Below are positions 10,040 to 20,138 of a DNA stretch of 64,000 bases, piece after piece. The stretch's first letter is position 1. Each line of letters starts with the position of its first letter. This stretch comes from Citrobacter werkmanii NBRC 105721 (GTDB lineage Bacteria; Pseudomonadota; Gammaproteobacteria; Enterobacterales; Enterobacteriaceae). The notes under the pieces were generated by a model. The model was given only the letters and a program-made list of their open reading frames with translations. It made no database searches and was not told the DNA's origin. A program made the position numbers and the translations under genes. The stretch lies in assembly GCA_000759755.1 (NCBI GenBank), contig BBMW01000017.1, positions 1 through 64,000 of the forward strand. Direction: 5' to 3'.

Positions 10040-10801
10040 ATGAGACTTTGCAGCAAAGAAGCGTGTGTTGTGGTATTAACAGAGAAGGATGTTTGGTTAA
10101 GGATTAACGGTAAAGAAGCCATCAGTTTAAAAGCTAATCATATGGCATTAGTGGCATGTGATAACAATATTATCGATTTCTCATCACTTAATAACGCACA
10201 GGTCGTACATATCAGCCGAGATATCATTAAAGACTATCTGCGTTTTTTAAATAAGGACCTTTCACAGATCCCATTCTGGCAGCGGAGTGCTAACCCAGTG
10301 ATCACCGCTACCTGCCTGACGCCGGATGTCTTCCGGGTGGCCGCTCAACATAGCGTAATGGAAACAGGGGACGAAGGTGAAAGAGAGCGCACACGCTCAC
10401 TACTATTCACGGTGCTATCCCGCTTTCTTGACAGCAAAAAATTTATCTCTTTGCTCATGCATATGCTGCGTAGTCGTATCAGCGACAGCGTTTATCACAT
10501 TATTGAGAGCGACATACACAAAGACTGGAATTTAAGCATGGTCGCCAGTTGCTTATGCCTGAGTCCCAGTTTGTTAAAGAAAAAACTCAAAAGTGAAAAT
10601 ACAAGTTATAGCCAAATAATTACCACATGTCGCATGCGTTATGCCGTCAATCAACTCCTGATGGACGAGAAAAACATTTCCCAGGTCTCTCAACTGTGTG
10701 GATATAACAGTACCTCATACTTTATTTCCGTATTCAAAGAGTTTTATGGGATGACGCCACTGCATTATGTTAGTCAATATCGGGAGCCATCCGCTGCCTG
10801 A
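10040..10801 (+). CDS. adiY: AdiY, AraC-family activator of adi genes
   Basis: AraC/XylS-type transcription activator that regulates adiA in E. coli. The 253-residue length equals E. coli AdiY. The C-terminal ~100 residues form the double helix-turn-helix: DWNLSMVASCLCLSPSLLKKKL, then ISQVSQLCGYNSTSYFISVFKEFYGMTPLHY, the AraC signature. The N-terminal half is the poorly conserved sensing domain. The start at 10040 has GGAG at 10029-10032, whereas the in-frame ATG at 10016 would add eight residues. It sits between adiA and adiC, in the same order as E. coli. Confidence 0.94.
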   Translation: MRLCSKEACVVVLTEKDVWLRINGKEAISLKANHMALVACDNNIIDFSSLNNAQVVHISRDIIKDYLRFLNKDLSQIPFWQRSANPVITATCLTPDVFRVAAQHSVMETGDEGERERTRSLLFTVLSRFLDSKKFISLLMHMLRSRISDSVYHIIESDIHKDWNLSMVASCLCLSPSLLKKKLKSENTSYSQIITTCRMRYAVNQLLMDEKNISQVSQLCGYNSTSYFISVFKEFYGMTPLHYVSQYREPSAA

Positions 10802-10929
10802 GTTTTAATCAGTTAGCGATAAGCCATAATAATATCAGCATTAGCGATACCCCAGCTCCGTCATCATAAAATAGTCTTTTGAAGAGGTATGATAAGTACG
10901 TCATTTATCCTTATCAGGAGTTAAAAAAT

Positions 10930-12267
10930 ATGTCGACGGATGCTGATGCTCACAAAGTGGGCTTAATCCCCGTCACCCTTATGGTGTCGGGGAATATTAT
11001 GGGTTCCGGTGTATTCCTGCTGCCCGCAAACCTTGCGTCAACTGGCGGGATTGCAATCTACGGATGGTTGGTCACGATTATCGGTGCTCTGGCACTGTCG
11101 ATGGTGTACGCAAAAATGTCGTCCTTAGACTCCAGTCCCGGTGGTTCTTATGCTTATGCCCGCCGCTGCTTCGGTCCATTTTTAGGCTACCAGACTAACG
11201 TCCTGTACTGGCTGGCCTGCTGGATTGGTAACATCGCCATGGTGGTCATTGGCGTCGGTTACCTGAGCTACTTCTTCCCCATCTTAAAAGATCCGCTGGT
11301 CCTGACGCTGACCTGTGTCGTGGTACTGTGGATCTTCGTATTGCTGAACATTGTCGGCCCGAAAATGATCACCCGTGTACAGGCCGTCGCAACGGTGCTG
11401 GCGCTGGTGCCGATTGTTGGGATTGCCGTCTTCGGCTGGTTCTGGTTCCGCGGTGAAACCTATATGGCGGCCTGGAACGTCAGCGGTATGAATACCTTCG
11501 GTGCAATTCAAAGCACCCTGAACGTGACCTTATGGTCATTTATCGGGGTGGAAAGTGCCTCCGTCGCGGCAGGCGTGGTTAAAAATCCTAAACGTAATGT
11601 GCCTATCGCCACCATTGGCGGGGTGCTGATTGCTGCCGTTTGCTACGTGCTCTCCACAACGGCGATTATGGGGATGATCCCTAACGCTGCGCTACGTGTT
11701 TCGGCCTCGCCGTTCGGTGATGCCGCAAGAATGGCGCTGGGCGACACCGCAGGCGCTATCGTCTCCTTCTGCGCTGCTGCCGGGTGTCTTGGTTCACTGG
11801 GCGGATGGACGCTGCTGGCCGGACAAACCGCCAAAGCGGCGGCCGATGACGGTCTGTTCCCGCCGATTTTTGCCCGCGTTAACAAAGCCGGTACCCCGGT
11901 GGCCGGGTTAATTATCGTCGGCATCCTGATGACCATTTTCCAGTTCAGCAGCATGTCGCCGAACGCCGCAAAAGAGTTTGGTCTGGTCTCTTCAGTATCG
12001 GTCATCTTCACGCTGGTGCCATATCTGTACACCTGCGCTGCGCTGCTGCTGCTCGGTCATGGTCACTTCGGCAAAGCGCGCCCGCTGTATCTGGCGGTAA
12101 CCTTTATCGCCTTTGTCTACTGCATCTGGGCAGTTATCGGTTCTGGCGCCAAAGAGGTGATGTGGTCGTTCGTCACGCTGATGATTATTACCGCGCTGTA
12201 CGCACTTAACTACAACCGGATCCATAAAAACCCCTATCCATTGGATGCCCCGGTAAAAAATAGTTAA
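10930..12267 (+). CDS. adiC: AdiC, arginine:agmatine antiporter
   Basis: APC-superfamily inner-membrane exchanger that imports arginine and exports the agmatine made by AdiA. It has 445 aa, as in E. coli, with 12 predicted membrane segments. The substrate-binding loop GSGVF near residue 25 is visible, as is the pH/substrate-gating segment [16 protein letters not shown] (Glu near 208). The start at 10930 follows AGGAG in TATCAGGAGTT. An ATG at 10879 would give a 17-residue charged extension not found in the family. Confidence 0.97.
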   Translation: MSTDADAHKVGLIPVTLMVSGNIMGSGVFLLPANLASTGGIAIYGWLVTIIGALALSMVYAKMSSLDSSPGGSYAYARRCFGPFLGYQTNVLYWLACWIGNIAMVVIGVGYLSYFFPILKDPLVLTLTCVVVLWIFVLLNIVGPKMITRVQAVATVLALVPIVGIAVFGWFWFRGETYMAAWNVSGMNTFGAIQSTLNVTLWSFIGVESASVAAGVVKNPKRNVPIATIGGVLIAAVCYVLSTTAIMGMIPNAALRVSASPFGDAARMALGDTAGAIVSFCAAAGCLGSLGGWTLLAGQTAKAAADDGLFPPIFARVNKAGTPVAGLIIVGILMTIFQFSSMSPNAAKEFGLVSSVSVIFTLVPYLYTCAALLLLGHGHFGKARPLYLAVTFIAFVYCIWAVIGSGAKEVMWSFVTLMIITALYALNYNRIHKNPYPLDAPVKNS

Positions 12268-12320
12268 CGCAAGCGGCACTGGTGAATAGCCGACATCCAA
12301 CAAAAAGCCAATCTTAAGAA

Positions 12321-12337
12321 CTTAAGGTTGGCTTAAT
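12321..12337 (+). promoter_or_regulatory. BasR (PmrA) box of eptA-basRS
   Basis: CTTAAGGTTGGCTTAAT is a direct repeat YTTAAK-N5-YTTAAK, the recognised PmrA/BasR half-site pattern, 47 bp upstream of eptA. The same 17 bases recur in the reverse orientation upstream of pmrR. The left half-site also lies in a longer palindrome (12305-12334) that could serve as the adiC terminator. The site implies autoregulation of the eptA-basR-basS operon. Confidence 0.82.
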
Positions 12338-12383
12338 TTTACTTTGAGAGGATCTGCCCCACTTAGTCGATGGAATCCCTTTC

Positions 12384-14021
12384 ATGTTAAAGCACCTGTT
12401 TAAAAGGCCCGCTCTCGGGTTAATCAGCTGGCTTCTGCTGCTCTCATTTTATCTTGCGACCTTTCTGAACATTGCGTTCTATAAACAAGTGCTGCAAGAC
12501 CTGCCTCTGGATTCTGTGCGCAACGTGTTGGTGTTTTTATCGATGCCGGTCGTCGCTTTCAGCGTTATGAATATCGTGCTGACGCTGGCCTCCTTCCTGT
12601 GGCTTAACCGTCTGGTGGCGTGCATTTTCATTCTGGTTGGCGCATCGGCTCAATATTTCATCATGACCTACGGCATCATCATCGACCGCTCGATGATCGC
12701 CAATATGATGGACACCACGCCCGCCGAAACCTTCGCCCTGATGACGCCACGAATGGTAATTACGCTCGGGGTGAGCGGTATTCTGGCCGCGCTCATTGCC
12801 TGCTGGGTAAGAATCAAGCCTATTACTCCAGCGCTGCGTAGCGTGTTGTTCCGTGGCGCGAACATTCTGATTTCCGCGCTGCTGATCGTACTGGTCGCCG
12901 CGTTCTTCTATAAAGATTACGCCTCACTGTTTCGCAACAACAAAGAACTGGTGAAATCCCTCAGCCCATCCAACAGCATTGTGGCGACGTCATCATGGTA
13001 TTCGCACCAGAGGCTGGCCCACCTGCCATTGGTACGCATTGGCGAAGATGCGCATCGCAATCCGTTGATGGTAAAAGAAAAGCGTAAAAACCTGACAATT
13101 GTGGTTCTCGGCGAGACCTCCCGCGGCGACAACTTCTCCCTGTCCGGCTATGCGCGCCAGACCAACCCGCTACTGGAAAAAGATAATGTGGTCTATTTCC
13201 CGCGCACGACGTCCTGCGGTACGGCCACAGCGGTATCTGTGCCCTGCATGTTCTCCGATATGCCGCGCGCGCATTACGATGAAGAACTGGCTCAGCATCA
13301 GGAAGGCGTACTCGACATCATCCAGCGGGCGGGAATTAACGTGCTGTGGAATGATAACGACGGTGGATGTAAAGGAGCCTGCGATCGGGTGCCGCACCAG
13401 AATATGACTAAGCTGAACCTGCCAGGACAGTGTATTGATGGTGAATGCTATGATGACGTCCTGTTCCACGGGCTGGAAGAGTACATTAATAATCTGCAAA
13501 GCGACGGCGTGATTGTGCTGCACACCATCGGCAGCCACGGTCCGACCTATTACAACCGCTATCCTGCGCAGTTCAAGAAATTTACGCCAACCTGCGACAC
13601 CAACGAGATCCAGACCTGTTCCCAGCAACAGCTGGTCAATACGTACGACAACACGATTCTATATGTTGACTATATTGTTGATAAAGCAATCAATATACTG
13701 AAAGAGCATCAGGATAATTTTACCACCAGCCTGGTCTATCTTTCCGATCACGGCGAATCCTTAGGGGAAAATGGCGTCTATTTGCACGGCCTGCCGTATT
13801 CGATTGCACCAGATACACAAAAACATGTGCCGATGCTGCTGTGGCTCTCAGAAGATTATCAGCAACGCTATCAGGTCTCTCAGACATGTTTGCAAAAACG
13901 AGCAAGCTCAGAGAACTTCTCACAGGATAATCTGTTCTCGACCCTGCTGGGATTAACGGGCGTGCAAACACAGAAATATCAGGCGGCAGATGATATTCTG
14001 CAACCCTGCCGGGGAGGCTAA
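12384..14021 (+). CDS. eptA: EptA (PmrC), lipid A phosphoethanolamine transferase
   Basis: Inner-membrane enzyme that moves phosphoethanolamine from phosphatidylethanolamine to lipid A on the periplasmic side, lowering surface charge and giving polymyxin resistance. It has 545 aa against 547 in E. coli. Five N-terminal membrane segments (about 12-175) are followed by a periplasmic alkaline-phosphatase-fold domain. GETSR (Glu near 244) is a metal ligand, [11 protein letters not shown] contains the nucleophilic T280, and [13 protein letters not shown] and HGLP supply further metal ligands. Disulfide cysteines are present. The C-terminus differs slightly from E. coli (it ends CRGG). It is the first gene of a tight operon, with basR starting 4 nt after its stop. 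Confidence 0.96.
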   Translation: MLKHLFKRPALGLISWLLLLSFYLATFLNIAFYKQVLQDLPLDSVRNVLVFLSMPVVAFSVMNIVLTLASFLWLNRLVACIFILVGASAQYFIMTYGIIIDRSMIANMMDTTPAETFALMTPRMVITLGVSGILAALIACWVRIKPITPALRSVLFRGANILISALLIVLVAAFFYKDYASLFRNNKELVKSLSPSNSIVATSSWYSHQRLAHLPLVRIGEDAHRNPLMVKEKRKNLTIVVLGETSRGDNFSLSGYARQTNPLLEKDNVVYFPRTTSCGTATAVSVPCMFSDMPRAHYDEELAQHQEGVLDIIQRAGINVLWNDNDGGCKGACDRVPHQNMTKLNLPGQCIDGECYDDVLFHGLEEYINNLQSDGVIVLHTIGSHGPTYYNRYPAQFKKFTPTCDTNEIQTCSQQQLVNTYDNTILYVDYIVDKAINILKEHQDNFTTSLVYLSDHGESLGENGVYLHGLPYSIAPDTQKHVPMLLWLSEDYQQRYQVSQTCLQKRASSENFSQDNLFSTLLGLTGVQTQKYQAADDILQPCRGG

Positions 14022-14025
14022 GCGA

Positions 14026-14694
14026 ATGAAAATTCTGATTGTTGAAGACGATACGTTGTTATTACAGGGACTGATACTCGCCGCGCAAACGGAAGGCTAT
14101 GCCTGCGACGGTGTATCAACGGCCCGGGCAGCGGAGCAATGTCTGGAGACCGGACATTACAGTCTGGTGGTTCTGGATCTGGGTTTACCGGATGAAGACG
14201 GTCTGCACTTCCTGAACAGGATCAGGCAGAAAAAATACACCGTACCGGTGCTTATCCTCACCGCCCGCGATACGGTAAAAGACCGGGTCAGCGGGCTGGA
14301 CGTGGGCGCCGATGACTATCTGGTCAAACCGTTCGCGCTGGAAGAACTGCACGCCCGCATCCGGGCGCTGCTGCGTCGTCATAACAATCAGGGTGAAAGC
14401 GAATTAATTGTCAGTAACCTGACGCTGAATATCGGTCGTCGCCAGGTGTGGATGGACGGGCAAGAGATTATCTTAACGCCGAAAGAATACGCGCTCCTGT
14501 CGCGTCTGATGCTCAAGGCAGGCAGTCCGGTTCACCGGGAAATTCTGTATAACGACATCTACAGTTGGGATAACGAACCGTCGACCAATACGCTGGAAGT
14601 CCACATCCATAATCTGCGCGATAAAGTGGGGAAATCACGTATCCGCACGGTCAGGGGATTTGGCTATATGCTGGTCGCCACTGAGGAAAGCTAA
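14026..14694 (+). CDS. basR: BasR (PmrA), response regulator
   Basis: OmpR-family response regulator activated by BasS in response to ferric iron, acid or Mg2+ limitation. It controls lipid A modification genes. It has 222 aa, equal to E. coli BasR. The receiver domain carries EDD near residues 7-9, phospho-acceptor D51 ([12 protein letters not shown]) and Lys in [13 protein letters not shown]. The winged-helix domain covers about 125-218, with [15 protein letters not shown] as the recognition region. The start at 14026 has GGGGAGG upstream. It is between eptA and basS and is probably transcribed from the BasR box at 12321. Confidence 0.97.
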   Translation: MKILIVEDDTLLLQGLILAAQTEGYACDGVSTARAAEQCLETGHYSLVVLDLGLPDEDGLHFLNRIRQKKYTVPVLILTARDTVKDRVSGLDVGADDYLVKPFALEELHARIRALLRRHNNQGESELIVSNLTLNIGRRQVWMDGQEIILTPKEYALLSRLMLKAGSPVHREILYNDIYSWDNEPSTNTLEVHIHNLRDKVGKSRIRTVRGFGYMLVATEES

Positions 14695-15777
14695 GTGAAG
14701 CTGCTGCAATATCTAAAACGACCTCTCCCTCTTCGCCAACGGTTAATACTGACGATCGGTCTAATTCTGCTGGTCTTTCAGCTCATTAGCACCTTCTGGT
14801 TGTGGCACGAAAGTACCGAGCAAATACAGTTATTCGAACAGGCGCTGCGCGATAACCGTAACAACGATCGCCACATCATGCATGAGATCCGCGAGGCTAT
14901 CGCCAGCCTGATCGTCCCCGGCATCTTTATGGTCAGCCTGACGCTGCTGATTTGCTACCAGGCGGTGCGACGTATTACCCGTCCCCTTGCCGATCTGCAA
15001 AAAGAGTTAGAAGCGCGGGCAGCCGATAACCTGGCCCCCATTGAAATTCACAGTTCAACCGTTGAGATACAGGCGGTCGTCTCAGCGCTCAACGAGCTGG
15101 TGACGCGGCTGACCACCACTATCGAAAACGAACGCTTATTTACCGCCGATGTCGCCCACGAACTGCGCACACCGCTGTCAGGCGTTCGCCTGCATCTGGA
15201 ATTATTATCCAAAACCCATAAAGTCGATGTTTCGCCGTTAATTGCGCGCCTTGACCAAATGATGGACAGCGTGTCGCAACTGTTGCAACTCGCCCGCGTC
15301 GGGCAGTCGTTTTCGGCCGGAAGCTACCAACATGTCAAACTGCTGGAGGACGTGATTCTGCCTTCCTATGACGAACTCAGCACCATGCTGGACCAGCGCC
15401 AGCAGACGCTGCTCCTCCCGCAAAGCGCGGCGGACGTTGTCGTACGTGGCGACGCAACGCTATTACGCATGCTGCTGCGCAATCTGGTAGAGAACGCGCA
15501 CCGTTACAGCCCGGAAGGCACTACTATTACGATCGGCCTGAATACCGAGCATGACGCCGTCATGGCCGTCGAAGATGAAGGTCCAGGCATTGATGAAAGT
15601 AAATGCGGGGAGTTAAGCAAAGCGTTTGTGCGGATGGACAGCCGTTTTGGCGGAATTGGGCTGGGGCTGAGCATTGTCAGTCGGATCACCCAGCTACATC
15701 ACGGGCATTTCTATTTGCAGAATCGTCAGGGAACGAGCGGCACTCGCGCATGGGTGGAATTAGCGAAAGCTCAGTAA
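14695..15777 (+). CDS. basS: BasS (PmrB), sensor histidine kinase
   Basis: Membrane sensor kinase partner of BasR. It has 360 aa against 363 in E. coli. TM1 is near 15-35. A short periplasmic loop (about 36-65) contains Glu-rich sequence; the ferric-iron ExxE motif described in Salmonella PmrB is not obvious here. TM2 is near 66-88, followed by HAMP, the H-box FTADVAHELRTPLSG, then NLVENAHRYSP, DEGPGI and GGIGLGLSIV. It starts with GTG immediately after the basR TAA, so the two are probably coupled. Its last 7 bases overlap the end of the convergent pmrR. Confidence 0.96.
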   Translation: MKLLQYLKRPLPLRQRLILTIGLILLVFQLISTFWLWHESTEQIQLFEQALRDNRNNDRHIMHEIREAIASLIVPGIFMVSLTLLICYQAVRRITRPLADLQKELEARAADNLAPIEIHSSTVEIQAVVSALNELVTRLTTTIENERLFTADVAHELRTPLSGVRLHLELLSKTHKVDVSPLIARLDQMMDSVSQLLQLARVGQSFSAGSYQHVKLLEDVILPSYDELSTMLDQRQQTLLLPQSAADVVVRGDATLLRMLLRNLVENAHRYSPEGTTITIGLNTEHDAVMAVEDEGPGIDESKCGELSKAFVRMDSRFGGIGLGLSIVSRITQLHHGHFYLQNRQGTSGTRAWVELAKAQ

Positions 15778-15860
15778 GAACTCACCCATACGTACAAAAA
15801 GCTGCTGACGATCAGTACGCTACACAGGGCAGTCAAACTTTCATAAATGCGGGTTTTCAT
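15771..15860 (-). CDS. pmrR: PmrR, 29-residue membrane peptide
   Basis: Short gene encoding MKTRIYESL, then a hydrophobic stretch, ending FLYVWVSSY. This matches my recollection of PmrR, a BasR-activated peptide that in Salmonella inhibits LpxT and so affects lipid A phosphorylation. A strong Shine-Dalgarno (GGAGGA, 15868-15873 on the minus strand) lies 7 nt before the ATG. A BasR box lies 45 bp upstream of the start (15905-15921). One membrane span (about residues 9-26) fills most of the peptide. It is convergent with basS and overlaps its last codons. Recognition is from memory of a short sequence, but the ribosome-binding site, the box and the position all agree. Confidence 0.85.
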   Translation of the reverse strand: MKTRIYESLTALCSVLIVSSFLYVWVSSY

Positions 15861-15904
15861 GACACTCTCCTCCGAAACTATGAAGGAGAGTTTGCCTGAA
15901 AGAT

Positions 15905-15921
15905 ATTAAGCCAACCTTAAG
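15905..15921 (-). promoter_or_regulatory. BasR (PmrA) box of pmrR
   Basis: On the minus strand this reads CTTAAGGTTGGCTTAAT, identical over all 17 positions to the box before eptA. It points toward pmrR, whose start is 45 bp away, and away from proP. Confidence 0.82.
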
Positions 15922-15945
15922 TCGCTGTGATAGATCACCATAATG

Positions 15946-16010
15946 CGCCGGACGGCAGTTGACGCCTTATCCGGCCTACTGAGTACAACGCTACCTGTAG
16001 GCCTGAGAGC
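15946..16010. repeat. REP/BIME element between pmrR and proP
   Basis: GCCGGACGGCAGTTGACGCC...TATCCGGCCTAC is a REP unit, followed by a partial inverse unit (CTGTAGGCCTGA). It is located just 3' of proP and behind the pmrR promoter. Confidence 0.75.
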
Positions 16011-16013
16011 TGA

Positions 16014-17516
16014 TTACTCATCAATACGCGGATGCTGCTGCACCAGGCGCGAACGCTTAAGCTGCAATTCCGCAATTTCCTGATCAATATCTTCGATTTT
16101 ATGCTCGATGTTATCGTAGTGCTCACCGAGGATCTCTTTCGCTTCCTGAATATCCGAAGCGGCAGGCGTCGCTCCTTTCAGTGGCTTATTCGCGGTCTCT
16201 TTCATGGTGATACCGGTAATTAAACCAACCACCGCAATCACCATCAGGTAATAAGCAGGCATCATCAGATTCTGCGAACTTTCCACCAGCCAGGCAGCCA
16301 GGGTTGGCGTCAGACCCGCAACCAGGACCGAGATATTAAACGCCGCCGCCAACGCGCTATAACGAATATGCGTCGGGAACATCGCCGGTAACGTTGAAGC
16401 CATCACCCCGGTAAAGCAGTTGAGGATCACCGCCAGCATCAGCAGCCCGGCAAAAATCAGGCCGATGACATTACTGTTAATCAGAATAAATGCCGGAATG
16501 GCCAGCACAAATAGCGCAATACTGCCCATAATCACAAACGGGCGACGACCGAAGCGGTCGCTGAGCAGACCCATCACCGGCTGCACAAACAACATACCAA
16601 TCATAATGGCGATAATAATCAGCACGCCGTGATCTTCAGAGTAATGCAGGTTATGCGACAGGTAGCTCGGCATATAGGTGAGCAGCATGTAATAGGTAAC
16701 GTTGGTGGCAATCACCAGGCCGATACATGCCAACAGGCTGCGCCAGTGTTTGGTAGCAATCTCTTTAAAGGAAACCTTCGGACCTTCCTGCAGACCCTCA
16801 CGGTCGCCCTGTTCCAGTTTATCAACGTGCTGCTGGAACGCCGGCGTCTCTTCCAGCGCATGACGCAGGTACAGACCAATCAGCCCTAACGGCAGCGCCA
16901 GGAAGAACGGAATACGCCAGCCCCACTCAAGGAAATTTTCCTCGCCGACAATGGTTGAAATCAGAACCACCACGCCCGCGCCCAACACAAACCCGGCGAT
17001 CGAGCCGAAGTCCAGCCAGCTCCCCATAAATCCACGCTTACGGTCAGGCGAATATTCCGCGACAAAAATCGACGCCCCGGTGTACTCTCCGCCGACCGAG
17101 AATCCCTGTGCCATCTTACATACAAGCAGCAGAATCGGCGCCCAGATACCAATCGAGGCATACGAGGGAATAAGACCGATACAGAAGGTACTGATCGACA
17201 TAATCACAATGGTGATAGCGAGGATCTTCTGACGACCGTATTTATCGCCGAGCATACCGAAGAACAATCCGCCAAGCGGTCGAATCAGAAAGGGAACAGA
17301 GAAGGTGGCGAGCGCGGCAACCATCTGCACGCTGGGGTCAGCCCCCGGGAAGAACACTTTACCTAATGCGTAAGCAACAAACCCATAAACACCAAAATCG
17401 AACCACTCCATCGCATTACCTAACGACGCCGCGGTAATGGCTTTTCGCAACTTTCCGTCATCAATGATGGTGACGTCGCGCAGCGTAATGGGTTTTATTT
17501 TTTTCCTTTTTAGCAT
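16014..17516 (-). CDS. proP: ProP, proline/glycine betaine:H+ symporter
   Basis: Osmosensing MFS transporter that takes up proline, glycine betaine and ectoine under high osmolality. It has 500 aa, equal to E. coli ProP. Twelve membrane spans are predicted, with the MFS loop motif GDKYGRQK after TM2 and DRFGRRP after TM8. A cytoplasmic C-terminal alpha-helical coiled coil (about 450-500, EHYDNIEHKIEDIDQEIAELQLKRSRLVQQ) tunes osmotic activation. The start at 17516 (MLKRKK) has an AGAGGA ribosome-binding site. An upstream in-frame ATG at 17549 was rejected on family alignment. Confidence 0.97.
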   Translation of the reverse strand: MLKRKKIKPITLRDVTIIDDGKLRKAITAASLGNAMEWFDFGVYGFVAYALGKVFFPGADPSVQMVAALATFSVPFLIRPLGGLFFGMLGDKYGRQKILAITIVIMSISTFCIGLIPSYASIGIWAPILLLVCKMAQGFSVGGEYTGASIFVAEYSPDRKRGFMGSWLDFGSIAGFVLGAGVVVLISTIVGEENFLEWGWRIPFFLALPLGLIGLYLRHALEETPAFQQHVDKLEQGDREGLQEGPKVSFKEIATKHWRSLLACIGLVIATNVTYYMLLTYMPSYLSHNLHYSEDHGVLIIIAIMIGMLFVQPVMGLLSDRFGRRPFVIMGSIALFVLAIPAFILINSNVIGLIFAGLLMLAVILNCFTGVMASTLPAMFPTHIRYSALAAAFNISVLVAGLTPTLAAWLVESSQNLMMPAYYLMVIAVVGLITGITMKETANKPLKGATPAASDIQEAKEILGEHYDNIEHKIEDIDQEIAELQLKRSRLVQQHPRIDE

Positions 17517-18215
17517 ACCAGTCCTCTTAGACTTAGCCCTGTCGCGCACAGTTCGACGCTCCTAACGCAACATGCGCTAAGGTCATCGCCGAGCGGGGAA
17601 TGCACAGACGCAATCCCTGTAACAAGCGTAGCAGGTTTACTTACACTGGCTGGAAACGAGCAGTACAACCGAACCTGTTGACGCCTGATTGGGCGGTTAA
17701 TGACCTCTTTACCCTAACAGTGTTTAAATTTGTGATCAACTTCACACATGGTATTTCATTTCGTCAACCTGCGTAAATAAGGTCATTCTGAGTCAACTTT
17801 TTTACATGTCATGCTTGCGATTTACTGACAATTAAATACAAGAATAAATCGCTTTATTGCACCAACAATCACAGCGGTCACTATTATTCTGCTAGCAAAA
17901 AAACCACCTAATCACTTCACAAAAAGATCACAGCTTTTTTAATAATCAGAGCGCTTGAGAACTTTTGCGCGGAATATGTGATGAAGATAACTAAAACATC
18001 GTTTTATTTTGATTGAATCAATGTTCCCATGAATGCAAACTAATTCCAGACGCAATATCCCTGGGAGCAGTAACACGCTCAACGTATGCCGCGTTAGATT
18101 CTATAAAACAAAGAGATAGCGATTACCTTTGTTAAGAAATTTTAGTAACCATTTGATTTTATTAATTTTTAACTCCTTGCGCATATAGTGCCTGCGACAA
18201 GATATGAGGACGTTT
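17517..18215. promoter_or_regulatory. proP / permease divergent intergenic region
   Basis: About 700 bp with no gene. It separates the divergent proP and the KdgT-like permease. A near-perfect CRP operator lies at 17731-17746, placed as in the E. coli proP P1 region. The remainder is AT-rich. I could not assign promoters to the permease gene. Confidence 0.6.
17731..17746. promoter_or_regulatory. CRP site upstream of proP
   Basis: TGTGATCAACTTCACA matches TGTGA-N6-TCACA exactly in both half-sites. E. coli proP P1 carries a CRP site that represses it, and this site lies about 215 bp upstream of the proP start. It could equally act on the divergent sugar-acid permease gene. Confidence 0.75.
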
Positions 18216-19214
18216 ATGAAAATTAAAGCCACGATTGAACGCATCCCCGGCGGAATGATGTTGATTCCCCTGTTATTAGGCGCAGTGTTAAATACCTTGG
18301 CTCCCGATACTGGCGCGTATTTCGGATCGTTTACCAAAGGCATGATCAGCGGAACGGTGCCTATCCTGGCGGTGTGGTTTTTTTGTATTGGCGCATCTAT
18401 TGATTTACGGGCAACCGGTACAGTATTACGTAAGTCCGGTACGTTGGTCATCACCAAAATAGCCGTGGCGTGGGTAGTGGCAATGATAGCCGCGTCATTT
18501 ATTCCTGATACCGGAATTCAAACCGGGTTCTTTGCGGGACTTTCGGTGCTGGCAATTGTTTCTGCGATGGATATGACCAACGGTGGTCTGTACGCCAGCC
18601 TGATGAACCAGTACGGAACGAAAGAAGAGTCCGGCGCATTTGTATTAATGTCTCTGGAATCCGGTCCGTTGATGACGATGGTGATCCTTGGTTCAGCGGG
18701 CCTGGCCTCCTTCGAGCCACACCATTTTATCGGCGCGGTATTACCGTTCCTGATTGGCTTTACGCTGGGTAACCTGGATCACGATCTACGTTCTTTCTTC
18801 AGCAAAGCCACGCCGGTACTAATCCCGTTCTTCGGCTTTGCGCTGGGCAATACCATTAACCTGAGCGTCATCGTTGATACCGGTCTGTTGGGTATTCTGC
18901 TGGGCGTCGCGGTAATCGTTATCACCGGTATCCCGCTGATTATTGCTGACCGCGTTATCGGTGGCGGGAACGGTACGGCAGGTGTGGCAGCCTCTTCTGC
19001 GGCAGGCGCTGCGGTGGCAAACCCGGTGATTATCGCCCAGATTAACCCGGCATTTGAACCGGTTGCCGCCTCCGCCACGGCGCTGGTTGCTGCCAGCGTG
19101 ATTGTCACCGCCATTTTGGTGCCGATTATCACCGCGCTGTATGCCAAACGCTTTAATAAAAACCTGGTCGCCAACGAGACGGCGGCAACCCCGGCAGACA
19201 CTCTGCACCACTAA
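18216..19214 (+). CDS. KdgT-family 2-keto-3-deoxygluconate:H+ permease
   Basis: Hydrophobic 332-residue transporter of the 2-keto-3-deoxygluconate transporter family. It is strongly similar along its whole length to E. coli KdgT: it shares IPGGMM at the N-terminus, [34 protein letters not shown] and [14 protein letters not shown]. About ten membrane spans are visible. Divergence from KdgT, notably in the N-terminal loop and C-terminus, suggests a paralogue, so the substrate may be KDG or another keto sugar acid. The start at 18216 has GAGGA at 18206-18210. It stands alone, divergent from proP and convergent with yjcZ. This gene is absent from the E. coli K-12 locus as I recall it. Confidence 0.85.
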   Translation: MKIKATIERIPGGMMLIPLLLGAVLNTLAPDTGAYFGSFTKGMISGTVPILAVWFFCIGASIDLRATGTVLRKSGTLVITKIAVAWVVAMIAASFIPDTGIQTGFFAGLSVLAIVSAMDMTNGGLYASLMNQYGTKEESGAFVLMSLESGPLMTMVILGSAGLASFEPHHFIGAVLPFLIGFTLGNLDHDLRSFFSKATPVLIPFFGFALGNTINLSVIVDTGLLGILLGVAVIVITGIPLIIADRVIGGGNGTAGVAASSAAGAAVANPVIIAQINPAFEPVAASATALVAASVIVTAILVPIITALYAKRFNKNLVANETAATPADTLHH

Positions 19215-19244
19215 CTCTGCCTTAGCCTTACTGACCGTCCCTGC

Positions 19245-20138
19245 TCAATTGATGAGTGGGGGCGGTGCAAAAATCTCCTCAACCATCGCATCAACCAGAC
19301 GTTTTGCCGAACATAATCGCGGCATTCCCAACGCCACATTTTGCCAACGCTGCGTCACAGACCAGCTCACCGGATGGCGCTGCGCATCACACCAGTCGCC
19401 TAACCAACTCAACATATCGTTGTGCTCGCCCGAGCCGCCGACCGTCGGCGCGCTGAGCCAATGATGATAATAATGACGCGTAGCGGGCGCCGCATTTACG
19501 CTGTCTGCCAGCGTCTGCGCAGCCATGATGCGCAGGTTGTCTTTAAGCATTGAGACCACATCGGCATTCGCTAACCGGCAGGCGTCACCGAACGCTCCCC
19601 AGCGTAGTTCTTCCAGCGCAACAAAGCAGCGACCGGGTAACGACCAACCGTCATACGCCCCAGCCCGCCAACGGGTAAAAATTTGCTCGCTGTGTTCGCC
19701 CGCCTGAACCGTCAGGCCACGTTGCGTCAACGCCTTCTCTTTATACGCGCCGCGTTGAGTGAACCAGTCCGTAAGCGAATTTATCTGCTGTATGAGACCG
19801 GGGGTGGACAGCCCCCGCGGATGTTCGGTCTGTTGCAAAAACAGTAGCCGTTCGGCAATGCGCACCAGCGCCAGGTGGCCCGGATCGATCATGCCCGCCA
19901 GCTTCTCCACCAGCTTCAGACGCATCACCAGGTGCTCGCTGGACACTCCCGCCATCACCCACGCTCGGAGTTGCGTCTGGGATAGCACCTCCTGCGTCAG
20001 GCGCGCACGCAGCCGCTGCTGCTGTTGCAGAAAACCGCCGGAACGTTTGGTTTCATCTCCCTGAACCAGATCGACCATAAACTTCGGGTAGACACACTCC
20101 AGCGTCCGCCCGGGGCCTTCCAGTAACACGTTAGTCAT
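19245..20138 (-). CDS. yjcZ: YjcZ, CrfC-linked protein
   Basis: Soluble 297-residue protein matching E. coli YjcZ (for example TNVLLEGPGRTLECV at the N-terminus, FTRWRAGAYDGWSLPGRCF and HYYHHWLSAPTV). Its biochemical function is unknown. It is invariably the downstream partner of crfC and overlaps its stop by 4 bp (ATGA), so it is likely translationally coupled and may work with CrfC. It has no signal peptide or membrane segment. It is convergent with the permease gene, with 30 bp between them. Confidence 0.9.
   Translation of the reverse strand: MTNVLLEGPGRTLECVYPKFMVDLVQGDETKRSGGFLQQQQRLRARLTQEVLSQTQLRAWVMAGVSSEHLVMRLKLVEKLAGMIDPGHLALVRIAERLLFLQQTEHPRGLSTPGLIQQINSLTDWFTQRGAYKEKALTQRGLTVQAGEHSEQIFTRWRAGAYDGWSLPGRCFVALEELRWGAFGDACRLANADVVSMLKDNLRIMAAQTLADSVNAAPATRHYYHHWLSAPTVGGSGEHNDMLSWLGDWCDAQRHPVSWSVTQRWQNVALGMPRLCSAKRLVDAMVEEIFAPPPLIN

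Noticed and set aside
16961-17161. Short overlapping minus-strand frame within proP
   Set aside because: Alternate frame of a well-conserved transporter gene, no independent support.
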